Positions 53,886 to 63,327 of a DNA stretch of 64,000 nt are shown piece by piece (within the stretch, counting starts at the first letter, position 1; every line of letters starts with the position of its first letter). Both the position numbers and the translations under genes were made by a program. This DNA is from Leptothrix sp. (in: b-proteobacteria) (GTDB lineage: Bacteria; Pseudomonadota; Gammaproteobacteria; Burkholderiales; Burkholderiaceae_C). The DNA is taken from contig PNKV01000008.1 in the NCBI GenBank assembly GCA_013822685.1, forward strand, positions 109,221-173,220, given 5' to 3'. The notes under the pieces are model-generated. The model worked only from the letters and a program-made list of their open reading frames with translations. It ran no database searches and had not been told where the DNA came from.

Positions 53886-54554
53886 ATGAAAGATCTTCCC
53901 GCCGCCCTTCGGCCGCGCGAAAAATTGCTGTCCATGGGGCCGCAAGCCCTGGCAGACACCGAACTGCTGGCGCTGCTGCTGCGCACGGGCCTGCAAGGCT
54001 TGGGCGTGTTGCAACTGGCGGAAAAAGTCCTGACTGACCTGGGGGGATTGTCAGGCCTGCTGCGGGCTCAACCGGCGCAGCTGTCGGCCATCCGCGGGCT
54101 GGGGCCGGCCAAACGCTCGGAATTGATCGCGGTGATGGAGTTGGCGCGCCGGGCCATGACTTGCGAGTTGAACGAGCAGCCGGTGTTCACCTCGCCGCAA
54201 ATGGTCAAGGACTACCTGCGCATGCACATTGGCGCCCTGCCCCACGAGGTGTTCTCGGTGATGTTCCTGGATTCGCAGCAGCGGCTGATCACCTGCGAAG
54301 AGATGTTCCGGGGCACGCTCAGCCAGACCTCGGTCTACCCGCGCGAGGTGGTGAAACGCGCGCTGGCGCTGAACGCCGCCAGCGTGATCCTTGCGCACAA
54401 CCACCCCTCGGGCGTGCTGGAGCCTTCACGGGCCGACGAGCTGCTGACGCAAACGCTCAAGAGCAGCCTGGCCTTGGTCGACGTGCGCGTGCTGGACCAT
54501 TTCGTGGTGGGCGCAGGAGGCGCCCTGTCGTTCGCCGAGCGCGGTTTGCTGTGA
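53886..54554 (+). CDS. radC: RadC family JAB-domain protein
   Basis: A 222-residue protein with an N-terminal helix-hairpin-helix-like part ([28 protein letters not shown]) and a C-terminal JAB/MPN domain. The metal motif is complete: a Glu in the [12 protein letters not shown] region and HNHPSG...SRADELLT. RadC was once linked to DNA repair; its true activity is uncertain. Stand-alone housekeeping position opposite fkpB. Confidence 0.95.
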   Translation: MKDLPAALRPREKLLSMGPQALADTELLALLLRTGLQGLGVLQLAEKVLTDLGGLSGLLRAQPAQLSAIRGLGPAKRSELIAVMELARRAMTCELNEQPVFTSPQMVKDYLRMHIGALPHEVFSVMFLDSQQRLITCEEMFRGTLSQTSVYPREVVKRALALNAASVILAHNHPSGVLEPSRADELLTQTLKSSLALVDVRVLDHFVVGAGGALSFAERGLL

Positions 54555-54592
54555 TTTAAAAACCGCGTCGGGCTTGAGGTAGGCTTGGCACT

Positions 54593-55339
54593 GTGAGCCC
54601 AGCCCGCAAGTCCTCCACCAACACGCCTCTGAGCGACTTCGCCGACCTCAAGCGCGCTTTGAAAAAAGCCGCCAAGGAGACGGCGGCCAAGCTCGCGCAA
54701 GAACAGGCCGACCGGGCCGCGCGCGAGGCCCAGCAGCGCGCGCACGAACTGGAGCGCGAGTTGTTCAAGCACGCGGTGGGGCCGGTCTACGCCATGGCCC
54801 CCAACGGCCGAACGGTGGGCTCCACTGCCACCCGGCCCGCCCCCGTCCCCAAGCTGCGCCAGCAAGACGAAGCCTCGGTGCTGCGCGAGTCGCTGTCCGA
54901 CGAGTTCGACGTGGAAAGCCTGCTGGAAACCGACGAGTCCCTGTCGTTCCGGCGCCCGGAAGTCGGCCAGGACGTGACCCGCAAATTGCGGCGCGGCGTG
55001 TGGGCGGTGCAGGGGCACCTGGATTTGCATGGCCTGCGCACCGACGAAGCCCGAGAGCGCGTGGGTGCCTTCTTGCGCGAGGCCCAGACCAAAGGCTGGC
55101 GCTGCGTGCGCGTGGTGCATGGCAAGGGCCTGGGATCACCCGGCAAACAGCCGGTGCTCAAGGACAAGGTGCGCCGCTGGCTGGTGCAAAGCGATCGCGT
55201 GCTGGCCTTTGTGCAGGCGCGCGGCGATGATGGCGGTGCGGGCGCCCTGGTGGTGCTGCTGAACCCGGGGGGCAAGAGCCCTGCGCCGGCCAAGACGGCG
55301 AGAGCCGCATCCAAAGTCGGCAAACAAGTCGCCAAATAA
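54593..55339 (+). CDS. Smr/MutS2-C domain protein
   Basis: A 248-residue protein starting at GTG. Residues 13-75 are a charged Ala/Lys/Glu-rich helix. From about residue 135 a Smr domain follows: LDLHGLRTDEARERVGAFL with the LDxHG motif, then VVHGKGLGSPGKQPVLKDKVRRWL with the HGxG motif. Smr domains are nucleases acting on nucleic acids; stand-alone bacterial forms such as SmrB cut mRNA at collided ribosomes. The low-complexity Lys/Ala tail is common in this group. It lies 38 bases after radC. Confidence 0.9.
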   Translation: MSPARKSSTNTPLSDFADLKRALKKAAKETAAKLAQEQADRAAREAQQRAHELERELFKHAVGPVYAMAPNGRTVGSTATRPAPVPKLRQQDEASVLRESLSDEFDVESLLETDESLSFRRPEVGQDVTRKLRRGVWAVQGHLDLHGLRTDEARERVGAFLREAQTKGWRCVRVVHGKGLGSPGKQPVLKDKVRRWLVQSDRVLAFVQARGDDGGAGALVVLLNPGGKSPAPAKTARAASKVGKQVAK

Positions 55340-55350
55340 GCGAGTGGCGT

Positions 55351-55743
55351 TCAAACGCCCTGGTTGCGCATCCAGTCGGCCGTTTGGAAAAAGGATTTCT
55401 CCAACCGCTCGGCCAAGACCGGGTCGACCTCGACCTCTTTCATGGCCTGGAACATGCACGCCAGCCATTGGTCGCGCTCCAGGATGCCGATGGAAAAAGG
55501 CAGGTGGCGGGCACGCAGGCGCGGGTGGCCAAACTGCTCGACGTACAGGTCAGGGCCGCCCAGCCAACCGCTCAGAAACCAGTACAGCTTGTCGCGCGCA
55601 CCGGCCAGGGTGCTGCCGTGGGCCTGGCGCAGCTCTTTGTAGGCGGGCTCAAGGTCCATAAGGTCGTAGAAGCGGTCAACGAGGGCGCGCAACTTGGCAT
55701 CGCCGCCCATCACTTCGTAGGGGGTCGGGGCTTCAGCGGTCAC
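55351..55743 (-). CDS. Group II truncated haemoglobin
   Basis: A 130-residue globin of the trHbII/O type. The proximal His80 is in FGHPRLRARHLPF, the distal-pocket Trp93 (G8) in RDQWLACM, and Tyr26 (B10) in DRFYDLM. These proteins bind O2 or NO with high affinity. It begins at GTG overlapping the stop of the MinD-like gene by four bases (GTGA), which in turn overlaps a diguanylate cyclase gene, so all three are likely cotranslated. The role may be oxygen or NO handling, or sensing for the neighbours; the link is inference. Confidence 0.93.
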   Translation of the reverse strand: MTAEAPTPYEVMGGDAKLRALVDRFYDLMDLEPAYKELRQAHGSTLAGARDKLYWFLSGWLGGPDLYVEQFGHPRLRARHLPFSIGILERDQWLACMFQAMKEVEVDPVLAERLEKSFFQTADWMRNQGV

Positions 55744-56561
55744 CGGGGCGTGAGCTTGGTCGCGATCTGGACGATGCCCTGGGCGGCGGGGCTGCCGGGC
55801 ATCAACTCCATCAGCAACTGGCGCTTCTGGATGGCCTGGCGCACGGCCGGGTCGGAGGGCACGTCGCCCAGGAAGTTGAGCTTGGGCGCCATGCCATTGG
55901 CGCCTTGCACAAAGCGATCGACCACGGTTTGCAGCTGCGTGCAGATGGCACGGCCTTCGCCGGCACGGCTGACCTGGTTGACCACCAGGTGCAGGTTCTC
56001 GCGCGACTGCTGCGACGACAGCACCTTGATGGTGGCGTAGGCGTCGGTCATGGAGGTGGGCTCGGGCGTGGCGACCACGATGATCTCGTGGGCCAGCGAC
56101 ACGGCATACAGCACCACATCCGAGATGCCAGCGCCGGTGTCGATGATCAGCACATCGAAGCGCGGCGACACGGTCTCGATGATGTGCTGCAGCTGGTCGC
56201 GCACTTCGGGCGTCAGGCGCGAATACTCGACCAGGCCAGAGCCGGCCAGCAACACCGAGAAACCACCGGGCGCGGGCAGGATGGCCTCTTCCAGCTGCGC
56301 CTTGCCGGTGAAGACATCGTGCAGCGTGATCTTGGGGTACAGGTTCAGCACCACGTCCAGGTTGGCCAGGCCCAGGTCGGCGTCCAGCACCAGCACTCGC
56401 AAGCCTTGGCGGGCCAATGCGGCGGCCAGGTTGGCGCTGACGAACGTCTTGCCGACGCCGCCTTTGCCGCTGGTGACCGCCAGGGTGCGGGCCAGGCGCG
56501 GCGTGGCAACCGGCTTGGACGTTTCAGGGGTGGAAGTGGGGCTGGACATGGTGACCGTCAT
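55740..56561 (-). CDS. MinD/FlhG-type ParA family ATPase
   Basis: A 273-residue ATPase with the deviant Walker A motif SGKGGVGKT at residues 31-39, VLVLDADLGLANLDV (Walker A', residues 57-70) and LIIDTGAGIS (Walker B). The sequence from DADLGLANLD through PEPTSMTDAYATIKVL is that of FlhG/FleN/YlxH proteins that set flagellar number, rather than cell-division MinD; no C-terminal amphipathic helix is obvious. No flhF is adjacent, which is unusual for flhG. Its neighbours cheR-cheD-cheB support a motility role. It overlaps the diguanylate cyclase gene upstream by ATGA. Confidence 0.85.
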   Translation of the reverse strand: MTVTMSSPTSTPETSKPVATPRLARTLAVTSGKGGVGKTFVSANLAAALARQGLRVLVLDADLGLANLDVVLNLYPKITLHDVFTGKAQLEEAILPAPGGFSVLLAGSGLVEYSRLTPEVRDQLQHIIETVSPRFDVLIIDTGAGISDVVLYAVSLAHEIIVVATPEPTSMTDAYATIKVLSSQQSRENLHLVVNQVSRAGEGRAICTQLQTVVDRFVQGANGMAPKLNFLGDVPSDPAVRQAIQKRQLLMELMPGSPAAQGIVQIATKLTPR

Positions 56562-57370
56562 TCCGTGGTTTTCGGCACAAAGTCGATGGGACCTGAGTCG
56601 TCGATGAAGTCGGATTGCGCAAATCCGGCAAATAACAAACTTTTCTCTTCGGCGCTGACCACCGTGAGCGGTGGCATTTCAAGGCAGGTGCGGTTGCGGC
56701 CTTCGGTCTTGGCGCGGTAGAGCTGCTGGTCGGCCCGCTCGCACCACAAGGTGGCCGATGAGCGCACCCACTGCGGCGCAAAGGCACCCCCGATGCTGAT
56801 CGTGATCGACAGCTCGTGTCCACCAATCACCACCACGGGCGATGTGGCCACTTTGTGGCGCACGCGCTCGGCCACGGTCTGGCCGAAGGCGGGTGGGCAA
56901 TTGGGCAGGATGATGGCGAACTCTTCGCCGCCGATGCGGGCCACGGTGTCCATCGGGCGCACGCAATCTTGCAGAGAAGCGGCCACGGACTGGATGACCA
57001 CATCGCCAGCGGCGTGGCCATGCGTGTCGTTCACCTTCTTGAAATGGTCGATGTCGACCATGAGCAGCAAAGCCGGTTCGCCGATGCGGGCAACCCGGTC
57101 AACCTCGCGGCCGATGGCGGCCTCGAACAGGCGCCGGTTGGACAGACCGGTGAGCGCATCGCGGCTGGAGATCTCGCACAAGCCATCAATGACCGACTGC
57201 AGCCAGGGCTGCGAGCCCAACGGCAAACCTTCGGGTAGGCCCCAACCGGCCTGGGCCAGCAGGTTCAGCGCAGGCTCCAGCCTCATGCCCGAGCAAAACG
57301 AGCCTTCCAGGGCGGCTAAGGGGGCGAAATTGGAAGTGATGGGGGGCTCCATACCTGCTAAGAGATCCAT
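56558..57370 (-). CDS. Diguanylate cyclase (GGDEF)
   Basis: A cytoplasmic protein of about 270 residues. The first 65 residues have no recognised sensor domain. The GGDEF domain runs from about 66 to 235: RDALTGLSNRRLFEAAI, MVDIDHFKKVNDTHGHAAGD, and GGEEF at 147-151. An I-site R138-P-M-D141 five residues before it points to product inhibition. It should be an active c-di-GMP synthase. The start is unsure (57370, 57352, or a TTG at 57400). It is the first gene of an overlapping trio with the MinD-like ATPase and truncated haemoglobin. Confidence 0.9.
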   Translation of the reverse strand: MDLLAGMEPPITSNFAPLAALEGSFCSGMRLEPALNLLAQAGWGLPEGLPLGSQPWLQSVIDGLCEISSRDALTGLSNRRLFEAAIGREVDRVARIGEPALLLMVDIDHFKKVNDTHGHAAGDVVIQSVAASLQDCVRPMDTVARIGGEEFAIILPNCPPAFGQTVAERVRHKVATSPVVVIGGHELSITISIGGAFAPQWVRSSATLWCERADQQLYRAKTEGRNRTCLEMPPLTVVSAEEKSLLFAGFAQSDFIDDSGPIDFVPKTTE

Positions 57371-57542
57371 GGGGCAGTCTATCAGGGCGCCTTGGGCCAA
57401 TGGGCCAATGAGCCACGGTTTCCCGGCCCAACTCCACGGCTTGTCCGTTGTTACCCGGCCTCAGCCTCAAGCATGCGTCCGCCTGGCCGATATCAAGTCG
57501 GGACTCCTGCGTGGGGTTGCCCAACGGTTCACGTAACTTGCA

Positions 57543-58394
57543 ATGAGTGCCTCAATGTCGGATTCCATGGGTTTGGTCACTGACCGCGAGTTTTCTTTCA
57601 ATGCGAAAGATTTCTCCCGTGTGCGTTCGCTGATCTACCAGCGCGCTGGCATCAGTCTGCATGACGGCAAGCAGGCCATGGTGTACAGCCGCCTGTCGCG
57701 CCGCCTGCGCGACACGGGCTACAGCTCTTTCGAGCAGTACCTGCAGTGGCTGGAGAGCTCGTCCGGCAACTCCGCTCAGCAAGAGTGGCAGGAGTTCGTG
57801 AACTGCCTCACGACCAACCTCACCTCGTTTTTCCGCGAAGAACACCATTTCCAGGTGCTGGCCGAATGGTTGAGCGCCCGCGGGCCGCAGCCCACCCGCA
57901 TCTGGTGCTGTGCCTCGTCGACCGGCGAAGAGCCCTATTCCCTGGCCATGACCGTGGCCGAGAACGTGGGCCTGCATGCCCCCGTGAAGATCATCGCCAG
58001 CGACATCGACACCAATGTGCTGACCACCGCCTCGCGCGGCGCCTACGATGCTGGTGCGCGTGGCCTGAGCCCGCAGCGCCTGCGCCAGCATTTCTTGAAA
58101 GGCAAGGCCAGCAACGCCGGCCAGATCCGCGTCAAGCCCGAGCTGGCGTCCATGGTCGAGTTCAAGCCCTTCAACCTGATGCAGGAACAGTGGCAGCTGG
58201 GGGAACCCTTCGACATCGTTTTCTGCCGCAACGTGATGATTTATTTTGATGCGCCGACCCAGCGCAAGGTGCTTGAGCGCATCCACCGGGTCATGAGACC
58301 CAAGGGCAAATTGTTCGTGGGCCATTCCGAAAATTTCACCGAGTCGCGCGACCTCTTCCTCTTGCGGGGCAAGACGGTCTACGACAAGGTTTGA
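57543..58394 (+). CDS. cheR: Chemotaxis protein methyltransferase
   Basis: A 283-residue enzyme that methylates glutamates of chemoreceptors with S-adenosylmethionine. It has an N-terminal helical domain (FSRVRSLIYQRAGISL) and a Rossmann domain with IWCCASSTGEEPYSLAM (AdoMet loop), IIASDIDTNVL and DIVFCRNVMIYFD. Two ATGs near the start (57543 and 57555) are possible. It leads cheR-cheD-cheB with gaps of 10 and 15 bases. CheA, CheW and CheY are not in the window. Confidence 0.96.
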   Translation: MSASMSDSMGLVTDREFSFNAKDFSRVRSLIYQRAGISLHDGKQAMVYSRLSRRLRDTGYSSFEQYLQWLESSSGNSAQQEWQEFVNCLTTNLTSFFREEHHFQVLAEWLSARGPQPTRIWCCASSTGEEPYSLAMTVAENVGLHAPVKIIASDIDTNVLTTASRGAYDAGARGLSPQRLRQHFLKGKASNAGQIRVKPELASMVEFKPFNLMQEQWQLGEPFDIVFCRNVMIYFDAPTQRKVLERIHRVMRPKGKLFVGHSENFTESRDLFLLRGKTVYDKV

Positions 58395-58404
58395 TGGATT
58401 CGCC

Positions 58405-59112
58405 ATGATGAGCACGACTCCCGCCAGCGCCCTGCGCTCCGGCACCCCGCCCCCCGGCTTCGCGGCCAGCCTGGGCGCCGCCGCCGTCCGCAAGGATCGC
58501 CTGAGCGCCCTCAAGGCGCGCGTCACCAAACCTGGTGAAGCGTCCTTCTTCTTCTACGACGCGCACTTCCAGAACGAGGCCGTCAAGATCCTGCCCGGCG
58601 AGTACTTCGTGTACGACGAGGACATCATCATCATGACCACGCTGGGCTCGTGCATCGCCACCTGCCTGTGGGACCGCAATGCCCGCATCGGCGGCATGAA
58701 CCACTTCATGCTGCCCGACAACGGCGGCGGCGCCAGCGACTCGGGGCGTTACGGCTCGTTCGCCATGGAACTGCTGATCAACGAGATGCTGAAGATGGGC
58801 GCCTCGCGCATGACGCTTGAGGCCAAGGTGTTTGGCGGCGGAGCGGTGATCAGTGGCATGAGCAGCCTGAACGTGGGCGAGCGCAACACCAACTTCGTGA
58901 TGGACTACCTCAAGACCGAACGCATCCCCATCGTCTCGAAAGACGTGATGGACATCTACCCGCGCAAAGTCTGCTTCTTTCCGCAAAGCGGCAAAGCCAT
59001 GGTCAAGCGCCTGGCCGCCAGCAACCCGGACGCCATCGTGGCCCAGGAGCGCCTGGCCGCCCAGAAGGCCGCAGCCCCTGCAGCGGCCGGTGGTTCGATC
59101 GATCTTTTCTGA
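58405..59112 (+). CDS. cheD: Chemoreceptor glutamine deamidase
   Basis: A 235-residue deamidase that converts receptor glutamines to glutamates before methylation. The catalytic region is TTLGSCIATCLWDRNARIGGMNHFMLP, with the Cys in GSC and the His in MNHF, followed by a conserved Thr region. Residues 1-55 and the Ala-rich C-terminus (about 210-235) are extensions. Between cheR and cheB in one operon. Confidence 0.96.
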   Translation: MMSTTPASALRSGTPPPGFAASLGAAAVRKDRLSALKARVTKPGEASFFFYDAHFQNEAVKILPGEYFVYDEDIIIMTTLGSCIATCLWDRNARIGGMNHFMLPDNGGGASDSGRYGSFAMELLINEMLKMGASRMTLEAKVFGGGAVISGMSSLNVGERNTNFVMDYLKTERIPIVSKDVMDIYPRKVCFFPQSGKAMVKRLAASNPDAIVAQERLAAQKAAAPAAAGGSIDLF

Positions 59113-59127
59113 GCAGGGAGCACAACA

Positions 59128-60234
59128 ATGCCAAAAACACGTGTGGTGGTGGTCGATGACTCGGCCCTGGTTCGCAGCCTGTTGACCGAGATCATCAACC
59201 GCCAGCCCGACATGGAATGCATCGGCGCGGCCGCGGACCCGCTGGTGGCGCGCGAGATGATCCGCAACCTCAATCCCGATGTGATCACGCTGGATGTGGA
59301 GATGCCCCGCATGGATGGCATCGACTTCCTGGCCAAGCTGATGCGCTTGCGGCCCATGCCGGTGGTGATGGTGTCCACGCTGACCGAGCGTGGCGCCGAG
59401 GTCACCCTCAAGGCTTTGGAGCTGGGCGCGATCGATTTCGTGGCCAAGCCCAAGATCGGCGTGGCCGACGGCCTGCGCCACCTGCAGGACGACATCACCG
59501 ACAAGATCCGGATTGCCTCGAAGGCGCGCATCAACCGCCTGCATGTGCCGGCCGCTGGCAGCACGCCGGGTGCGGCCCATGCTCATGACCCCAAGGCCGT
59601 GGCCAGACCGGTGTCGGCCAGCCTGGGCCGCCTGTCGACTGAAAAGATCATCTTCATCGGCGCCTCCACGGGCGGCACCGAAGCGACCAAAGAGGTGCTG
59701 ATCACACTGCCGGCCGATTCGCCCGCCGTGGTCATCACCCAGCACATGCCGCCGGGCTTCACCCGCAACTACGCGGCGCGCCTGGATGGGCTGTGCAAGA
59801 TCAGCGTGAAAGAAGCCGTGGACGGCGAACGCATCCTTCCTGGCCACGCCTACATCGCACCGGGTGGCATGCACCTGAGCGTGGAGCGCTCGGGCGCCAA
59901 CTACCTGGCCCGCGTGCAGGACGGCGATCCCGTCAACCGCCACAAGCCCAGCGTGGAAGTGCTGTTCAAGTCGGCCGCGCGCGTGGTCGGCCCCAACGCG
60001 GTGGGCATCATGCTGACCGGCATGGGCGCCGATGGCGCCACCGCCATGCGAGAGATGCGCGATGCGGGCGCGTATTGCGTGGCGCAGGACGAGGCCAGCT
60101 GCGTGGTCTTTGGCATGCCCCGCGAGGCCATCGCGGCCGGTGCGGTGCAAGAGGTGCTGCCCTTGAACAAGATCACCGGCCACCTGATGGACCACCTGCG
60201 TGCCACCGCCGGCCCGGCCCTCAGCCGCGTTTGA
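59128..60234 (+). CDS. cheB: Chemotaxis-specific protein-glutamate methylesterase
   Basis: A 368-residue response regulator and enzyme. Receiver domain with [13 protein letters not shown] and phosphorylation site Asp56 in [12 protein letters not shown]. After a linker rich in Ala and Pro, the methylesterase domain has catalytic Ser180 in GASTGGTEA, the His in [10 protein letters not shown] and the Asp in MTGMGADGA. It ends with a GCCGCG/CGCGGC inverted repeat around its stop (60224-60240), lacking a T-run, before the convergent patatin gene. Confidence 0.97.
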   Translation: MPKTRVVVVDDSALVRSLLTEIINRQPDMECIGAAADPLVAREMIRNLNPDVITLDVEMPRMDGIDFLAKLMRLRPMPVVMVSTLTERGAEVTLKALELGAIDFVAKPKIGVADGLRHLQDDITDKIRIASKARINRLHVPAAGSTPGAAHAHDPKAVARPVSASLGRLSTEKIIFIGASTGGTEATKEVLITLPADSPAVVITQHMPPGFTRNYAARLDGLCKISVKEAVDGERILPGHAYIAPGGMHLSVERSGANYLARVQDGDPVNRHKPSVEVLFKSAARVVGPNAVGIMLTGMGADGATAMREMRDAGAYCVAQDEASCVVFGMPREAIAAGAVQEVLPLNKITGHLMDHLRATAGPALSRV

Positions 60235-60246
60235 CGCGGCCCGCGT

Positions 60247-62514
60247 TCAAGGTCGACCCACGAAGATCATCAGGGTCGGCCCGACGCGGGGGCTGTAGTT
60301 CACGGCGCTGTACACCGGACCGAAAGCGGTGTCTGCGCCCAGGTACAGGCTCATGCCCTTGCGCAGTCGCCCTGCCCCCAGATCGGCCGGGCGATCCCAC
60401 GCGTTGCCCAGCTCAACACTGGTGCCCACCACCAGGCCGCGGGTCAGGTAAAGGTTGGCCACGCGTTGCTGGTAACCCAGGCGCAAAAGCCCGATCTGCG
60501 ATCCGCTGACCTGGAAGGGCTCGTAGCCCGACAGTTGCTGAAAGCCCCCCAGGCCATAGCGCGGCGTGGCCTGGTCTGCGCCATCCGACAGACCCAAACG
60601 GCCATAGGCGCTGACGGTGTGCCGCCCCCATGACCACGCGCCCTGCGCCTGCGCTTCAAAGTGGCTCACGTCGCCGCTGGCGGCCGCACCGCGGCCAAAG
60701 CTTCGGCCCTGCATCCAGTTGCCCTCCACCCGCCAGCCGTGGGTGGGGAAGAAAGCGTGGTCCATTTGGTCGAACACGGCGCTGAGGTGCCAGCCCCGTT
60801 CGGTCCAGCGCACGGGCGTGGTGGGGCCCACATAAGCGCTGCTGACGATTTCGGGATCGTCGCGGTAAACGTCATCCACCCAACCCAGGCGGAACTCGCC
60901 CAGCTCGCGCCAGGTGGTGCCAATGTCCAGGCCCACGCTGCGCCGCCGGCGTTCCAGCTCGGCCGTCAGCGGCCCCTCGGGGTCGTCGTGCAGACGCAGG
61001 CGCCGGCCTTGCAGCGAGGCAGAGGCCGACACAAAGCCGCGCAAGCCATCGGGCAGCTTCCAGTCCATGGGGCGGTACCACTCGGTGCCCAAGGCCGGTG
61101 ATGTGCCCACCTTCAGGAAGTTACGCCACTCGCTGCCATGCTCGTCCAGCCAATGGCGGTTGTGCACGAGCTTGAGGTTGAACAGGCTTCGGCCCCGGCT
61201 GTCGGCGCTGAAGTCCAGGCCGATCTGCAGGTAGTTGGGGCCCCAGGGCTTGTCTTCCAGGTCGAACACCAGGCCTTCGGCGCCGTCTGGCGTGCGCACC
61301 AGCCGGTAGTCGGCTCGCAGGTAATCGCCCGTGGCCGCTAGCCGCGTGGCATCGCGCTCGGCCTTGGCGATGTCGAAGGTCTCACCGGCCCGGCTTTCCA
61401 GGATGTCGTCGCGGCTCTCGGGCTTGGTCTGCTTGCTGCCCTCAAAGCGCACGAAGCTCAAGGGTGCCGCGGGCGTGATCTTCTGTTGGCGGCGGGCCTT
61501 CCAGCGCGCGTAGTCGGCCTCGCTGAGCTTGAGGTCTTGCATGCGCAAGACCAGCGCTTCGGCCTGCAATTGGCCCAGGGCCACGAACTCGGCGCCGCGC
61601 TCAAAATCGGCGGCGCTCAAGTTGTCCAGCGTGGGCGCGATCAGCACATCCTTGGGTGTCAGGGTGCGCAGGCTTTGCTGCACGTTCTGCTCGGTCAGGA
61701 TGTTGATCATCTGCCCGGTGACGCCCGTGAACGAGTTGAGCGTATCGCGCTTGGACAAGGGGGTGCCGATGTTGACCACGATGAGGCGTTGCGCACCCAT
61801 GTCGCGGGCCACATCGACCGGTGTGTTGTTGACCAGGCCGCCATCGCCCAGGATGCGGCCATCGACCTCGACCGGGGCGAACACGCCCGGCACCGACATG
61901 CTGGAGCGCAGCACCGTGGCCAGGTCACCACTGCCCAGGATGACGGGCTTGCCGGTTTCCATGTCGGTGGCCACCGCGCGGAACGGCGTGGGCAGTTGGT
62001 CAAAATCGGTGAACTGCCGCGAGGGCAAGGTCATGCGGCGCAGGTGCGACTCCAGGCCCCGGCTCGACACCGGCCCCAAAGGCGCCTTGAGCCCCGTGGC
62101 GTCAATGCCCACCTCCAGCAGCGGTGAGACCTCGAAGTCCTGCTCTTTGCGGCGCTGCGACAGCTCACGCCGGTCCACCCGGCTGGCGAACACATTGCCC
62201 CAATCCAGGCGCAGCACCTCGGCCTCGATCTGCTCGGCCGACAGGCCGCTGGCATACAGCCCACCCACGATGGCCCCCATGGACGTGCCCGCGATCACAT
62301 CAACGGGGATGCGCTCGCGTTCCAGCACTTTGAGCACGCCCACATGGGCCAAGCCACGCGCACCGCCGCCCGACAGCACCAGGCCGATGCGGGGGCGGTT
62401 TTCTTCAGTGGAATGATCAGGTGGGCCGCCAGGCTGGGCACCGCACGTCAGCGGCACCAGCCAGGCCAGCATCCAACACCCTGTGAGTATCTGTTTTGCA
62501 CACGACTGCTTCAT
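60247..62514 (-). CDS. Patatin-like phospholipase with beta-barrel (PlpD-like, type Vd)
   Basis: A 755-residue outer-membrane protein. Signal peptide (1-26), then a patatin domain with oxyanion loop GGGARG at 49-54, nucleophile Ser78 in GTSMG, and the catalytic Asp in ILGDGGLVNNT. A POTRA-like region follows near residues 355-420, and a C-terminal 16-strand Omp85-type barrel ends in an aromatic-rich strand (LMIFVG). This is the layout of PlpD of Pseudomonas, where the barrel displays or secretes a class A1 phospholipase. It is convergent with cheB. Confidence 0.92.
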   Translation of the reverse strand: MKQSCAKQILTGCWMLAWLVPLTCGAQPGGPPDHSTEENRPRIGLVLSGGGARGLAHVGVLKVLERERIPVDVIAGTSMGAIVGGLYASGLSAEQIEAEVLRLDWGNVFASRVDRRELSQRRKEQDFEVSPLLEVGIDATGLKAPLGPVSSRGLESHLRRMTLPSRQFTDFDQLPTPFRAVATDMETGKPVILGSGDLATVLRSSMSVPGVFAPVEVDGRILGDGGLVNNTPVDVARDMGAQRLIVVNIGTPLSKRDTLNSFTGVTGQMINILTEQNVQQSLRTLTPKDVLIAPTLDNLSAADFERGAEFVALGQLQAEALVLRMQDLKLSEADYARWKARRQQKITPAAPLSFVRFEGSKQTKPESRDDILESRAGETFDIAKAERDATRLAATGDYLRADYRLVRTPDGAEGLVFDLEDKPWGPNYLQIGLDFSADSRGRSLFNLKLVHNRHWLDEHGSEWRNFLKVGTSPALGTEWYRPMDWKLPDGLRGFVSASASLQGRRLRLHDDPEGPLTAELERRRRSVGLDIGTTWRELGEFRLGWVDDVYRDDPEIVSSAYVGPTTPVRWTERGWHLSAVFDQMDHAFFPTHGWRVEGNWMQGRSFGRGAAASGDVSHFEAQAQGAWSWGRHTVSAYGRLGLSDGADQATPRYGLGGFQQLSGYEPFQVSGSQIGLLRLGYQQRVANLYLTRGLVVGTSVELGNAWDRPADLGAGRLRKGMSLYLGADTAFGPVYSAVNYSPRVGPTLMIFVGRP

Positions 62515-62555
62515 GCAGCCATTGTGCAGGGTGTCGGATCAGGGTCAGCGCAGAC

Positions 62556-63107
62556 TCAGAACGAGAATTGCACGCCGCCGCTGACGGAGTTCAGCGAACC
62601 ATCGCTGCCACTCACTTCAAACGAAGTCAGGTCGAGTGCGCCAACGATCTTGACGTTCTTGGCCACGGCGTATTCAATGCCGATGCCAGCGTACAGATTG
62701 ATGGCACTGTCGGAGTCGCTGCCAGAGATACCGCTCAAATCAGAACTAACGCTAGCCAGGCCCAGACGTGCAACGCCAGCCCACTTGGGAGAGAAATCCC
62801 AGCGATAAGCACCATTGACGATCAAAGCCGTGGTGTCCACGGTGTACCAGTTGAACGAACCGATGTTGGTGCGGCTGGTCGTGCTGCCAAAGTTGATGTA
62901 GGCCACTTCGATCGCAACGTGAGGCGCCACTGTGTATCCACCGTAAATCTTGAGCGCGGTGTCTTGAGTGTCACAGCTCGTGCCGCCAGGGCAAGCAACG
63001 CTGAAGTTGCTGAAACCCACCGTGCCGCCCACATAAGCTTGGGCCGAAGCGGCGCTGGCGAACATCGTCATGGCTGCAAAGGCAGCAACAGACATCAATT
63101 TTTTCAT
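62556..63107 (-). CDS. Small outer-membrane beta-barrel protein
   Basis: A 183-residue protein with a signal peptide (ending ASAQA near residue 23) and eight alternating amphipathic strands, ending in a terminal GGVQFSF with the C-terminal Phe used for outer-membrane insertion. It fits the OmpA/OprF-type beta-barrel family without the peptidoglycan domain. A pair of Cys residues near 38-45 could form a disulfide in an outer loop. The ATG at 63107 is used; a TTG six bases upstream is unlikely. Function unknown, probably structural or adhesive. Confidence 0.88.
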   Translation of the reverse strand: MKKLMSVAAFAAMTMFASAASAQAYVGGTVGFSNFSVACPGGTSCDTQDTALKIYGGYTVAPHVAIEVAYINFGSTTSRTNIGSFNWYTVDTTALIVNGAYRWDFSPKWAGVARLGLASVSSDLSGISGSDSDSAINLYAGIGIEYAVAKNVKIVGALDLTSFEVSGSDGSLNSVSGGVQFSF

Positions 63108-63260
63108 GGTCAATCCCGTGTGATCGTTGGAAGAACAGCAACATCGCTGATCCGCGGGAGTCTCGCAGCGTCAAGCACCCGGGCAAACCGCCTGTTCCGG
63201 TGGGAATTGTCTCAAACGGTTAACGGTGCTCGAATAAACAACTACATTGCCCACCCCATG

Positions 63261-63290
63261 AAAAAGGGCCGCATCGCTGCGGCCCTTCTT
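63261..63290 (-). terminator. Terminator of groEL
   Basis: On the minus strand AAGGGCCGCA-GCGA-TGCGGCCCTT forms a ten-pair stem with a four-base loop and continues into a T-run. It lies about 40 bases after the groEL stop. The rest of the 220-base spacer to the barrel gene should hold that gene's promoter; none is clear. Confidence 0.9.
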
Positions 63291-63327
63291 GACTGACGTG
63301 AGCTTGTCAAACAGCTCAGGCTGGCAT

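Noticed and set aside
58336..60195. 619-codon open frame opposite cheD and cheB
   Set aside because: The plus strand encodes full-length CheD and CheB with all catalytic motifs. The minus frame is rich in His, Gly, Ala and Val, as typical of antisense frames in G+C-rich DNA.
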